NCBI GenBank assembly: GCA_020055645.1
Contig: CM034547.1
Location: forward strand, 66,808,884-66,872,883
Source of the DNA: Tomocerus qinae
Taxonomy: Eukaryota; Arthropoda; Collembola; Entomobryomorpha; Tomoceridae
Length of the DNA stretch: 64,000 bases
Direction of reading: 5' to 3'
Shown: piece by piece, positions 1 to 51,719 of the stretch
Numbering within the stretch: the stretch's first letter is position 1
Layout of the letters: each line of letters starts with the position of its first letter
Program-made: the position numbers and the translations under genes
The notes under the pieces: generated by a model
What the model was told of the DNA's origin: nothing
Databases searched by the model: none
Seen by the model: the letters and a program-made list of their open reading frames with translations, nothing else

Positions 1-175
1 AAAATGGAAACGGCGAAACAACAAAATCTTATGAATAGAAAACGAAAACTGCATGCTTTTTGATATTTTTTGCACCTTCAATCCTCTCTGCAATACACAC
101 TATAATCACTTTTCATATTATAACCTTTGCTGATATCAGTATTACAATAATTATCTAACTTTAACATAACTCAAG
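1..175. promoter_or_regulatory. Upstream region of the RII-alpha/IQ gene
   Basis: AT-rich sequence just before the ATG at 176, presumably 5' UTR and proximal promoter. I see no clear TATA-initiator pair, and the true 5' end may lie outside the window. Confidence 0.3.
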
Positions 176-283
176 ATGCCCTCAGCATCCATTCAGGAAA
201 TTACTGTCAATGAAGGTGGGACTACAAAGAAATACCAAATTCCGCAAGGATTAAAGAAAATTCTAGAAGAGATCTCCCGGGAG
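176..283 (+). CDS. Exon 1: start and first half of the RII-alpha domain
   Basis: ATG at 176 opens 36 codons ending in ISRE, followed by the donor GAG|gtaatg. The frame continues exactly into exon 2 to give SREVLRKQPDN, the RII-alpha signature. The start is chosen because it lies about 20 residues before the IPQGL motif, the usual spacing in this family. Confidence 0.8.
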
Positions 284-3200
284 GTAATGTGGCCGACCTA
301 TAATATTATTACATAAGAAATTCTCATGCTTTAATTAATTTAAAAACCTTTCGCTACGATAAATAGGTACTCAGAAAACAACCTGATAACAGTATTATTT
401 ACGAGTTCATTGCGGATTTTTTGGAGAGAAAACTAAGGAATGAGGTCGATGGCGGAGTCTATTCCACGGCAGATGGAAAAACGGTCACAGTCACACCAAG
501 TGGGACACTTGTCTACTCGGATGGAACACCCGTCCCTCCAGGAACGAAACTTAACTCTTCCACTGGACAACCTGTTATTGTTTCTTCCGCTGGGGCGCCA
601 GTGCCTCAAGCGTCTATTCACGATCATGTAGATAAAGTTCTAAGTAAAGCGTTGGATTTAGTTGACGTCCTGGAGACTCTGGATAACGGAGTACTTGCGT
701 TGGATACCGCAATACAAAATAAACTACAATTGTACACAACAGACGGACAACCGATTAGATACACTGCGAGTGGGCAAATTTTAAATTCTAAAGGAGAAAT
801 TCTTCCCCCGGGGACAAAACTTGTAACAAAGGATGGTAAAGAATTCAGGAAAAACACCCGTGGATCAGTGGACGATGTATCTGGGTTACCAGTTTTCCTG
901 ACAGAAGATGGGCGTTTGGTAACTATGAAAGAGGATGGAACACTCGTAGACTCCAACGGAAAGGCTATTCCCCCAGGAACGAAGATTTTCACTCCGAAAG
1001 GAGAACAGATAGCTGTGAATTCTGCTGGTAGGCCTGTTCCAGTTTCTAAAGATCTTGATCGTTATGCTACAAAAATTCAGGTGAGACTATAGTAGCCGTT
1101 CCCCAAAGAAAAAATAAACATTAAAAAAACTAAAAGAGATGTAAAAGAGATACAAAAACAAAAATGGAGAGTTAATTTTTGTTAATATTTTTCCAGGCTG
1201 CATTTAGAGGTCATTTAGCACGGAAAGGAGGTCGCAATTCAAAAGACGGTAAACTTCCTGAAAAATTGTTCGACCAAAATGGAAAGGAAGTGGTGATCAC
1301 GCCTAGTGGGCACATCTTGGATGCAAATGGTAAACCGATGCCCCCAGGAACCAGATTAAGGACGGCGAGTAACAAGGAAATAACCATCAGCCCTAATGGA
1401 ACAATTTTGCCTTCTGGGACAGCTGGTACAAAGTTGTTTACAGAAGACGGAAGACCAGTGAAAACAACAGCCAGCGGCACCTATGTACTAGAAGACGGAT
1501 CTCCTCTTCCTCCTGGTACGAAAGTGGTCGAGAAGAAAGTGGATGGTCCACTTAAGTTGGATACGGCAATGCAAAATAAACTACAATTATACACAACAGA
1601 CGGACAACCGATTAGGTACACTTCGAGTGGGCAAATTTTAAATTCTAAAGGAGAAATTCTTCCCCCGGGGACAAAACTTGTAACAAAGGATGGTAAAGAA
1701 TTCAGGAAAAACACCCGTGGATCAGTGGACGATGTATCTGGGTTACCAGTTTTCCTGACCGAAGATGGGCGTTTGGTAACTATGAAAGAGGATGGAACAC
1801 TCGTAGACTCCAACGGGAAGGCTATACCCCCAGGAACAAAGCTTTTCACTCCAAAAGGTGAACAGATTTCCGTGAATTCTGCTGGTAGGCCTGTTCCAGT
1901 TTCTAAAGATCTCGACCGTTATGCTACAAAAATTCAGGTTCGAAAGGAAAGCATTCTATCCCACATGGGATAAATTCAGAAATATTAATTTAAAGTTATA
2001 AAAATGTGATTTAGGCATACTATTTTATTTCCAGGCTGCATTTAGAGGTCATTTATCACGAAAAAATAGCCGCTCAAAGGATGGCACAAAAGGTGGGAAA
2101 ACACAGGCAAAGTTGTACGATGAAAATGGGAAGGAAGTGGTGGTAACTTCTAGTGGACACATCCTGGATGCCAATGGAAAGCTGTTGCCTCCAGGGACGA
2201 AGTTAAGAACGGCGAGCAACAAGGAATTAGCAATCAGCCCCAATGGAACAATTTTTCCTTCTCGGAGGTCTGCTACGAAATTGTTTACCGAAGATGGAAG
2301 ACCGGTGAAGACAACAGCTAGTGGTCAGTACGTACTTGAAGATGGATCTCCTCTGCCGCCAGGTACAAAAGTGGTCAAGAGGGGTAGTTCTGGTCAGCCT
2401 GATAGCGAATGGCTGACTAACTACTGGTCAACTCATGACATGCCCACCAGGCGTTCTGTTCCAGGAGATTCCACTCTCAGCGAAATGGCAGATGCTTTGA
2501 ATTATGTTTTATCGGAAGAGGATAGTATGGGGCCCATCGAGGCTTTTATTGCTATGATCCAGAGAGCTATTGAAAGCCTGATGTCAAAACTATCAAATAC
2601 TGAGCCCGGTGGTGACGGCCCAACTGGAGAGGGAGATCAGGCACAAATTGGAATCCCGGCACAGTTCGGAAATGAAACAGGGTCAACTGATAGCGCTACA
2701 ATTGTGCTGGACACCGCAATGCAAAAGAAACTTCAGTTGTATACAGAGGATGGACATCCGATTAAGTACACTCCAAGTGGGCAAATTATGAATTCCAAAG
2801 GACAACTTCTTCCACCAGGGACAAAACTTGTAACAAAGGATGGTCGGGAATTCAGGAGAAATACCAGAGGCTCAGTGTACGATTTAAGCGGAAAACCAGT
2901 TTTTTTAACACAAGATGGACGTTTGGTTGTGGTTGGGGATGATGGGACCCTTAAGGATGCGGATGGAAAGACTATACCTCCTGGGACACAACTTTTCACC
3001 CCCAAAGGAGAACAAATCTTTGTGAATCCTCATGGAAGACCTGTCCCACTCTCCAATGATGCGGACCGTTATGCCACTGTCATTCAGGTTGAAATTAAAA
3101 CCGTTTTTGTAGCACGATAATTTCAAAATAATGAATATTACAAAATATTTACGAACATGGAATTATTGTAGGCTGCATACAGAGGTCATTTGGTACGAAA

Positions 3201-4820
3201 AGGAGGTCGTCTCTCAAAGGAAGAAGATAAGAAAGCTAGTGGAAAGGCGGAGGAACAGGCAGGTTCGTCCAAAAAGCTGTACGATGAAGACGGACGTGAA
3301 GTGATAGTAACTCCAAGTGGACACATTCTAGATGCCTATGGAAAACTGCTACCACCAGGAACGAAATTAAGAACAGCGAGCAACAAGGAATTAGCTATCA
3401 GCCCTAATGGAACAATTTACCCTTCGCGTAGATCTATTTCGAAAATTTATACGAGTGATGGAAGGCCAGTGAAAGCTACGGACAGCGGTCACTACGTATT
3501 GGAGGACGGGTCTCCACTCCCACCTGGAACAAAAGTAAAAATCTCTGGAAGTAGAGATATGATAGTATCACCTCATGGTGGTTTGGAAGAGGATCGTCCC
3601 CAAGTCCCACAAGAAAGAAGAAGGTCGGGAAGGATGTTTACAGAAGACGGTCTGGAAATTGAAGCATCCCCGAGTGGGCGTGTATTAACATTGAGTGGGA
3701 ATGTGGCGCCAGAGGATACTAAAATAAAAACTATCGACCTGAGGAAAATTATTTCTGGGGAGGGGTCTTTCCCTGAAACAAATCTTTTCACGGAAAGTGG
3801 AATCCCGGTTGTGGTCACTTCCAGTGGACGAGTTTTTACAGTCGAGGGAAGAGAATTATTCCCAGGAGAGATTTTGCGGACGTCGGATAACAGAATAATG
3901 ACAGTCTCACCGTCGGGAGGTATAGTCCTTCGACCAACGACGAGCGTCCCTGTGACATCAAGTCTAGAACAGACTCCGAGTGGTCGCAAAGTTGAAGCGA
4001 CACAGAGTGGAGGAGCCTTGACTCCAAGTGGCAGGGCCTTGAACAGTACAGCTAGTTCTACTTCCCGCCCTCAATCCAGTGGGTCGTCAAAAGGGCTTAC
4101 CCGAAAAATGTATACCGAGGACGGCGAAGAGGTTTGGATGGATGCAAATGGGATGATCGTGACAAAGGACGGTGTAGAAATTCCAGCCAGCATGTTTGTT
4201 TCAACAGCCAGTGGGAAGTTAGTGGACAGAACAGCGTCGGGTCGAGCGGAACTACCTGCTGGCGGAGCAAGAGCTCCCGGAGGTGAGTCTGGAGGTCCTG
4301 GAAGTGGTGGCACTGGTGTAAGAGCAGATGACGATATTCTCTCTCAACCTGCAGCTGTGGTCGCAGAAATGGCGCGAAGAAATACGGATGAGGGATGGCT
4401 TTCGGAAGAACAGGCTGACCCAGAGGGAACTATGGTTGAATGGGCTTCAACCGTCGATGAATTTATGACAGGCCAAATCTCGACTATCGAAGGGGTTGGT
4501 AAAATATCCTAATTTATTTTTTACTATTTTATATTCAAATTATTTATGCTATTTAAAATTTACAGTTGCTGAACGGAAATATACCATTGAGTCAGGCTCG
4601 GGGGACAATTGTCTTTTTGACAGTTTCTTTCGTAGTGGGTTTGGTAATAGGTTACGGAATTGCTCGCTCTCTGGGACTAATCGGTCCTCCTCGTAATGCA
4701 CACGCAAATGTCAGAACTAGTCTAGGGAATCTGCATGAAATTGGGGGAGTGATTGGACCGGACGGTCGGGAACTTCGTCACGGGGTTGATGCAGGAGTTG
4801 GGAGATGCGTCAACAAGTAA
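176..4820 (+). CDS. RII-alpha domain, IQ-motif and PPGTKL-repeat protein (6 exons, spliced)
   Basis: Spliced model: 176-283, 367-1080, 1197-1937, 2035-3087, 3172-4494, 4566-4820; every intron is phase 0 and the product is about 1397 residues. Seen: residues 20-62 match an RII-alpha dimerisation/docking domain (IPQGLKKILEEISREVLRKQ followed by PDNSIIYEF). Three IQ motifs (IQAAFRGHLARK at 273, IQAAFRGHLSRK at 520, IQAAYRGHLVRK at 871) separate arrays of a repeat of about 30-45 residues with the pattern LFTxDGxPVxxTxSGxxLxxxGxxLPPGTKL; 13 canonical PPGT cores and two decayed ones. A hydrophobic run near 1326-1346 could be a membrane helix. Family knowledge: RII-alpha plus IQ occurs in SPA17-like sperm/ciliary proteins, which bind AKAP helices and calmodulin. 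Inferred: a flagellar or ciliary scaffold. The repeats are not a family I recognise. The last splice is the weakest part of the model. Confidence 0.8.
367..1080 (+). CDS. Exon 2: rest of RII-alpha domain and three PPGT repeats
   Basis: Acceptor aaatag|GTACTC, donor TTCAG|gtgaga, 238 codons. The first 24 residues finish the RII-alpha domain; then come repeats ending VPPGTKL, LPPGTKL and IPPGTKI. The exon ends YATKIQ, supplying the IQ dipeptide of the first IQ motif. Its 3' half is nearly identical in DNA to that of exon 3. Confidence 0.85.
1197..1937 (+). CDS. Exon 3: IQ core and four PPGT repeats
   Basis: Acceptor ttccag|GCTGCA, 247 codons. It opens AAFRGHLARKGGR, completing the first IQ motif, carries PPGTRL, PPGTKV, PPGTKL and PPGTKL cores, and ends YATKIQ. 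The donor is weak (CAG|gttcga); read-through would stop at 1973 after 11 further codons, a possible short isoform. Confidence 0.82.
2035..3087 (+). CDS. Exon 4: IQ core, PPGT repeats and an acidic spacer
   Basis: Acceptor ttccag|GCTGCA, 351 codons. It opens AAFRGHLSRK, has two repeats, a non-repetitive insert at about 2380-2700 (MADALNYVLSEEDSMG, possibly helical), two further repeats, and ends with IQ. The donor CAG|gttgaa is weak, like that of exon 3; read-through would stop at 3120. Confidence 0.82.
3172..4494 (+). CDS. Exon 5: IQ core, canonical and decayed repeats, Gly/Ser-rich linker
   Basis: Acceptor ttgtag|GCTGCA, 441 codons. It opens AAYRGHLVRK. Two canonical PPGT repeats are followed by decayed ones (APEDTKI, FPGEIL), then a Ser/Gly-rich linker and an acidic stretch. 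The end is uncertain: GGG|gttggt keeps phase 0 and joins a long frame in exon 6; GTTG|gtaaaa is a better donor but shifts frame. Read-through would stop at 4512. Confidence 0.7.
4566..4820 (+). CDS. Exon 6: possible transmembrane C-terminus
   Basis: Acceptor tacag|TTGCTG. In phase 0 it encodes 84 residues with a hydrophobic segment (VFLTVSFVVGLVIGYGIA) and a tail containing a decayed repeat motif (GPDGRELRHG), then TAA at 4818-4820. The phase-1 alternative gives a 43-residue hydrophilic tail stopping at 4696. Phase 0 is preferred because every other intron is phase 0 and the tail resembles the repeats. Confidence 0.6.
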   Translation: MLNGNIPLSQARGTIVFLTVSFVVGLVIGYGIARSLGLIGPPRNAHANVRTSLGNLHEIGGVIGPDGRELRHGVDAGVGRCVNK

Positions 4821-4954
4821 ACTACTAATTGATTGATGATTTTTTGAATGAGAATGCACGGACGATAATAATTACTAATATGATTTTCCAAATTGTTTGT
4901 ATATGTGTAATTTTAATAAGACGATGAGTGTAAATTATGCTTTCCTGTATCAAA

Positions 4955-4960
4955 AATAAA
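4955..4960 (+). promoter_or_regulatory. Polyadenylation signal AATAAA
   Basis: Canonical hexamer 135 bp after the stop codon at 4820, in an AT-rich stretch; the likely 3' end of the RII-alpha/IQ transcript. Confidence 0.6.
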
Positions 4961-7900
4961 ATATGTTTACACTTATTACATAACAAGTATGCGGGAGAAT
5001 AAATGTGGCCATGAGTGCAAATGAATAGAGAAAGAGAGATTCATGATAAAACTGAGCTTCATTCATATCAGTCCAAGTAAATTCAATTCAATCCAAAAAA
5101 CAAGAGAACCAAAGGAGACAATTGAGAAAAGAAACTTTCACTCGCGAGTCTCTCCTGACTTTCCCTCGACGTTCATTTAACCCCCAGAGTACGTATTCGT
5201 TATCATAATAATTAATTATAATAATTCATCAATCGATTATTAATAGAAGTTATAATAATAGTAGTAACAATGTAATGTAATGAAATGCAATGTAATGTAT
5301 AGTTAACGTTACGTAACTCATCTATTAATTAGTCTACACCATTGTAATGTAATCATCATACTTCACCGTACAATTACAACAAGTCCGTAATTCTTACAAG
5401 TAACGTCACGTTCACGTCAAATTCTCCGTTCATATATCCACTATACAAATGCAGCGCAGCAGTACAATTTCTAGCTATATATAGCTACATCTTATATAAC
5501 AAGACAAATACAATAGACAGACAGACAGATTTAGGTAGAGAGTATACAATAGAGAATAGAATACAAATTACGATGCAGTAACAGCAGAATTCACTAATAT
5601 ATTTACAATATTTTAACAGTATATCTTATCGTTCCATTTTATCTCGATCATCGCCATTATAGTATTATCTAGTCACGTTTTCCTCCTTTCAATTTTGCTA
5701 ATTTACAATACATAATACGCAGTTACGCACTATTCCCTATAGATTAGTTAATTAGTATGACTTATTTTTACAGTTAGGAGGATTCTCCCTTTCTCCAACG
5801 TCGTCTCGTCGCGATTTCGTTATCTTCTTTATCATTTAATTTACGTCTAATACAATACAGATAGGTAGATTAATTTAGGTAGTAGGTACTTGTTTTAAAG
5901 CCATCAGCTATCAACATCAATCAATTTACGTTCTCCCAAACCTCTCAATTTTCAGTCGTTTTACTCCACTGTCTACTTTCCCAAATTCACTACAGACAGT
6001 AATTTTCAAAATCAGTCCTATGGCCATCTTGCCCCTACGAAAACTCAACCAGATATGAAATTCCAATTCAATCTTTCATTTTCACTATGATATTTTCAGG
6101 GAGGACATCCAGAACTTAACACAATTTCATCCCCATCCAATCCAAAACAAACCGAGGAGAAACTACACTACTTTCTCTACGAGAAAGCAAGCTTTCTCCC
6201 ATAAAAGTGCTCTAATTCCATTTTTGCATTACAATTCTGAATGAGGAATTTATGTTTTAAAGACTGCATGCAATGAATTGGAATGGGGATGGTGGGTGTG
6301 ACACTCGCGCAAGGAGGCGTATCTTACTTAAATGAATTAGCTAACAATTACTTATTGCTTTGCCTTACGTATTGCTCCGTCCGAAGACCTTATACGACCT
6401 ACTTAGACACACATTAGGGTAAATGAGTGTGAAGAAAAAGAAAAAACAACAGATTATGTCAATTCACTGCTGTTGAATGTATTATTGGGATTGTGTAGAG
6501 AATTAGTGTGCATAGTAGTGCCTGTTTACGTATTATTGGTAGTAGCTATTAGTTTAGTGTTAGTTAGTATGTACGGTAATGTAATTATGTAGCTACGTAA
6601 TTAAGAATTACAGTAGCAGCAGTCCCATCTTATTCATTTCCATGATGGTCAGTCAGTGAAAAATCAAGGAGCCAGTCCAGTAACAGTTAGCTTACAATTA
6701 CAATCAGTCACAGTCCTATTATCATCCAACTGAATTACTTTCACCTCCCTTCACCTCCACCCACGCATTTACAGGAGTAGTAGTAGGAGACACATTTAAG
6801 ATCCATCATCAACCATTTCAACTGAGGGTATATAAAACAATCATAAATTACGTAAGCAGAACTGATAATCAATTACACAGTACTTGGACATTTGTACATA
6901 CACATCACTAATCCATATAGTTGTCTAACAATTGAATTGCGAGTACAAATATCGCTTACGATCAACGACGAATCTTCTGCGTCCCACCTCGTCTACTCCA
7001 CCTATTTAAATTACTACTATACGACACGCTACAATAATAATATACGAAACGAGCGAGCGATTACTTATGCAGCGAACGTACAAAAAAGAACACCATAACA
7101 TTTCAAAGGAACGACCAACTGTTTTCATCTTTGATTTCCATTCAATCTAATCCAATTCCATTCTCCATGGAATGCAAATGAATCGCCATTGGATTTAGAA
7201 ATTAGTTTTACTGAGACGACGAATGGTTTGCGTCAAAGATAGGATCTTCTGAATTGTAGTAAATTATTTTCACGTCTCACTGATACTATTTATAACAACA
7301 CAACATCATAAAGATCACTTAGCATTTAAATAGACACGGAAACATCTATTCAGCTTCTTTTCTCACAATAATTATTACACCATGCATCGTAAACTTAATT
7401 TTATGACTCGATAGTATATTTAACGTCAGATTATTTTAAGAGTACCTATTCCTACTTATAATACTTAGCAGCTAATATCGTTAAAGGTATATAGCCTACC
7501 ATCATGAGGTATCTAATTCATTTTAATAAGAAATAGGACAGGTGGGTGTGGGGCAGGTGTAACACTCTCATTTAAGAAACGAAAGCTTAATTAGCTGATT
7601 AATTATGAGTGGTTAAATTGTTAGTAGCAGCTCCTCACACTTTGTGACAGTACATTTAATTCTCGTCACATCAGTCGGTAATAAAAGGTGAATAATAATG
7701 AAGGAGGGGGTGGGGTGGCTCGAGGAGAAAGTCTGTCTTGTCACCAAAAGTCTTGTCTTGACTTGTCTCAAAAATCTGTCGTAACAAAAATCGCAGACAT
7801 TAATAATAAATCCTAGTTGCTACAGAACGTACATAAAATAATTTATAGTTAACTTTACATGAGATACGAAATCGACACACAAACAGTCAGATCCCTTCCA

Positions 7901-10088
7901 GGAATCAAAAACTGAATGCTGAGTCTTTTGCTGCTAGGTATATGAACCTAATAATGATTGATACTATATAATACGTATTTACTCCAACTGAACATAATCT
8001 ACCCTACTTCACTAAATACAGTATATGCATAATATAATTTATAATAATAAAACAGGGTGTAATAAGCATAGAAAGTTGTGGTAAGTCACTTCACTACATA
8101 TTATTATCCTCTTTAATAATAACAATAATAATCACTACAAAAACAAAACAAATGACACACAAGCTCAAAAATTCACATAAGATACCAAATATGAAATCAT
8201 AATTTCACTTTTCTACATCAAAAAAGCTACTCATTCTATACTAATGTAAGTATACTAACTACTTCTTTTCAAGTTTCATAAAATATTTACTGACAGTTTT
8301 TCTCAATTGCTTTCCCTGCTCCAATCCCAGAGGACAACGGACAAACATCCATGCTTTACAATTCTAATACAGACAGGTAAGTGTAAAATAGGTTACAAAA
8401 ATCCAAATTGCAAACACTTTCATCCTCCAAGATTTATGAAACTCAGATGTAGCAATAAACGATAATTATCTCAACAATTAAAAGAGACATGCAAAAAACT
8501 ACAATTGTGTGAAAGCTATCACTTGAATACGAAAAAAGACACTTACAACTACGCTGAATTACGTAGCCATTTCAAAAGTGCGTAACCCAACACGCCTACA
8601 CAGAACACGTACGTATATTAGAATATTACAACATATATTTTATAGGTTAATAGTGCCTATCATAACTCGAACACGAAATCAAGATCAATATAGTAAAAAA
8701 CACAAAATAAATGCCCATCGTTTCAGTTTTCATTCCACGTTCAAGTCAAGTAGTATCAAGGAGAGAACAGTGACAATTGACAATCTGTGAACAGATATAT
8801 TCGCGGATGTCTGATCTGCAATCAATCATTATAGCGATTACATAATAATTTTATTGAAGCCCAGCAAACAACTGATATCTGATATGCCCAAGTACAACTT
8901 TACATTTTTATAAAATGGTAGCTTTAACGTTAGTTGCAAACCAGATAACATCGCTATGGTCAATTGCATTCTTGTCTTACAAGTTCTTTTTTATGTACAG
9001 AAAAGGAATCGTGTACACTAACTCTTATATTTTCAATTCAATTCTCCTCTTCTGAGAGTATTAACTTGACCTGACTCTACGATTACCTATGTGATTAATA
9101 AAAAATGTAGCAAACTTTATAAAATGAATTCACCAGCCTCAACTCATTCGTACAGACAATGAATAGGAATACAGGTAAGAAAACTTAAAATGTCGCTATA
9201 AATGCATCCAGAAAAAAATTTCTGACTCTCATCTCCATCCTGTGGTATTGATTGGTGACTGTCATTGTTTAAATTGTCATTCATGGTGCCTACATTTAAA
9301 ATACAAGCTGAGTTCGAAACAAGACAACACTTTTGATTGTGACTTGATTGTGTTCGGGTAGAAGTAGAAAGTAGAAGGGAAAAGTTTTCCTGTTGTTGGA
9401 AACTCTCACAACACTCTAACGTAGGTTGATAAGCTTTGGTACAGATATAAACCCCATCAAATCATGCCTGAACTAACACCTGCTACCTTGTCTCGCTATC
9501 TCTCTGCCAAAAACTAGCTATAGATGTGTTTTAAAGTTTTAAAAAAGTTGGGATTAAACAACAAATAAGTCTAAGAAATCCCGTAGTTAGATACCAATTA
9601 ATTTGTATAAGATGAGAACATGGCACTGCTATCGTTATAATAAACAATTAATTAATTAGAGCACTGTTGATCTAGCGGAGACTGTCCAGGTGCAATGAGC
9701 GCACGCGGTGTAAAAAGGGAAGCACGAGAACGTCAGTAAGTGACATGAAAAGATGTGTCTACAGGGTTATCATTAAAAATTATAAGAGTCGACTTTCTCT
9801 CACTGAACTTTCTTTTGGGTTCCTATTAATATAGTGTTATATAAAGTTACGTAGACATTACAGTACGGAGTACACAGAGCTGGAGTACTCAGCTGGAGAC
9901 AGCTTTCTATCTTATCTACTGACTGTTGCCCTACGTGTTCTAATCAGCACAACAAACATTTGACAATTTCGACTCATATCATTATAATCATCATCTTAGT
10001 TAGTTTATCTCTATTATAATGCAGATAGATAGAGTTAGTTACACAGCACACGTAAGTAAAGTCTACGTAGCTAGACTACATCATCATA

Positions 10089-10094
10089 TTTATT
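10089..10094 (-). promoter_or_regulatory. Candidate polyadenylation signal for mnb
   Basis: TTTATT on the plus strand reads AATAAA on the mnb strand, about 380 bp after its stop. Other copies occur further on (for example near 8850), so this may be only a proximal site. Confidence 0.35.
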
Positions 10095-10476
10095 ATACCT
10101 TAGGTATAGCGATGAAATATCATAGAGCTATGTAACTTATTTCCTTACACGCAATTATAACATAATACGTAGGTTACGTCTTACTTCCTACAACGAACGA
10201 ATTAATTAGCTAACGTCTTACATAACATCATCGACGCAGTACAGTATAATTTATCATAGTAGTAGTTAGTTACAGATCTGCTTACATAGATTTCTAAGTA
10301 GTTACTTAGGAAAAGTAGCAATGATACAATCAGAGATAACGTGAAAGTATTTATGTACAATACAAATGTACAGCCATACTGTAATGTAATGTATATTTAA
10401 TTAAAATTAGTGATTAATTAATTACTTATTAGTGTTAATTATAGTTAATGATTGAGCATCTAGGATCAAGTCTTAG

Positions 10477-50325
<39,849 letters not shown>

Positions 50326-51719
50326 GGAACCATTGGTAGAAATAACAAATGACCAAGATATGTCCCTCGGTCAACCACTATTCACAAAATGACACAATAT
50401 TTACTTTTTATTCTTAAACTACTTGAGGAGCCTTAATTATCTAACACAATAATGGATATTTAACACATGTGTATCCAATTATTTATTAAGTTTGCGTTGT
50501 TGGCCAGATGCTAAGTAAAGTAAAGAAACGAATGTTTGGTTGGAGATAACAGCTGATTGTTTTGGGAGTAAACAATTTCATAATACTCATAAGAATTAAG
50601 GAAACTAATTTCACAGATTTTTTGCACTGTGTTGTATTCACAGAATTTAAATTATTATTAATTTTAACAAGTCGCTGAAAGAAATTCACTAACAACTAAA
50701 AATATACTGTCACTTAGGTGTAGGTGAAGGTAAAGGCAAAACTACCTCCGTATAAAACTATTGCGCATCAGCTTGATAAGGGATGTTCGTTGAACACTTC
50801 CTATGCTCATGCCTGTCTATAGGTCATTATTATATACTTTTTAAACTATACGCAGAATTTTCAATTTTTCTTCAGTGAAAGTTAAGTACAATCTGAAGTT
50901 CATGTTTTTGCCCCTTCTCTAATTACTTCGAACTTGATACTAACTAATGAGTGCGGGACAAAATCCAAGAATGAAGAAACGTATTGTTTTTCAGAGATGA
51001 ATATTCGTAGGAAATTTTAATTTGTTACTAAATAAAAAGAAAATTTGCTTTGAATTCCAGAGAATAAAATATTCTATCAGACCTTTAGAATTGCTGAGAA
51101 TAGTAGAGGGAGAGTAGAACAAAAATTAGGCTTAAGCCTAATGTCCAAAGTCCAAATAACACACACTACGTATTGTTAACAGTAACAAGTTTCGGAGTTT
51201 AGTTGAGGACTGAGGATCAATACTTGACCTCAGTCAGATGATGTTTTATTTGCGATTATAACAAAATAACAACACATTCCCTTGAATGAAGCAGAAACAC
51301 TATATGGTTGGTGACTGAATGGATAATACAAACTTTGGAACAATAAAATGGTAATTAGTGTATGGAGCAAGGACTCAAATAAATAAACATCTACGTTCCA
51401 TGAAACTGGAAACAGCTGATGGTTGCTTTGCTTCTGCTTCCACTCACTCAGCGACACCCCAAACAATGCGCAGACATTGCCAGACAGATGATCCTGTCCT
51501 TTCCGCCAAAAGCACTATAAAGTGAAATTTTTATATTGATGATCTCACAAAGAGGAGACTGAGAGAATTGCCAAAGAAGACAAATAAACAGAGGAGCCTC
51601 AAGGAAATGGCCACAGTGACGACTCACAATGACTTGGGCTACTGACACCACCAACCATACACACTTAAACAATCGTCAGACTCAAATTAGCAACTGACTT
51701 GATATTATTTGTGTGGAGT
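50326..51719. other. Sequence upstream of the mnb start codon
   Basis: AT-rich; contains the 5' UTR next to the ATG and possibly a 5' intron. No coding frame with support. Confidence 0.5.

Larger units (their letters stand above)
4821..10476. other. Region between convergent genes, probably including the mnb 3' UTR
   Basis: About 5.6 kb of AT-rich sequence between the two stop codons. The only frames are short, with random-looking composition. A long mnb 3' UTR is likely, since DYRK1A mRNAs have long 3' UTRs, but its extent cannot be read from sequence. I see no transposon or tRNA here. Confidence 0.6.

Noticed and set aside
433-4313. Minus-strand frames opposite the repeat protein
   Set aside because: They recur once per repeat because the coding repeat recurs; the plus frame has the domains and matching splice phases.
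421-4512. Repeat protein as bacterial contamination
   Set aside because: Phase-consistent introns, IQ motifs and an RII-alpha domain are eukaryotic, and the sequence is continuous with mnb.
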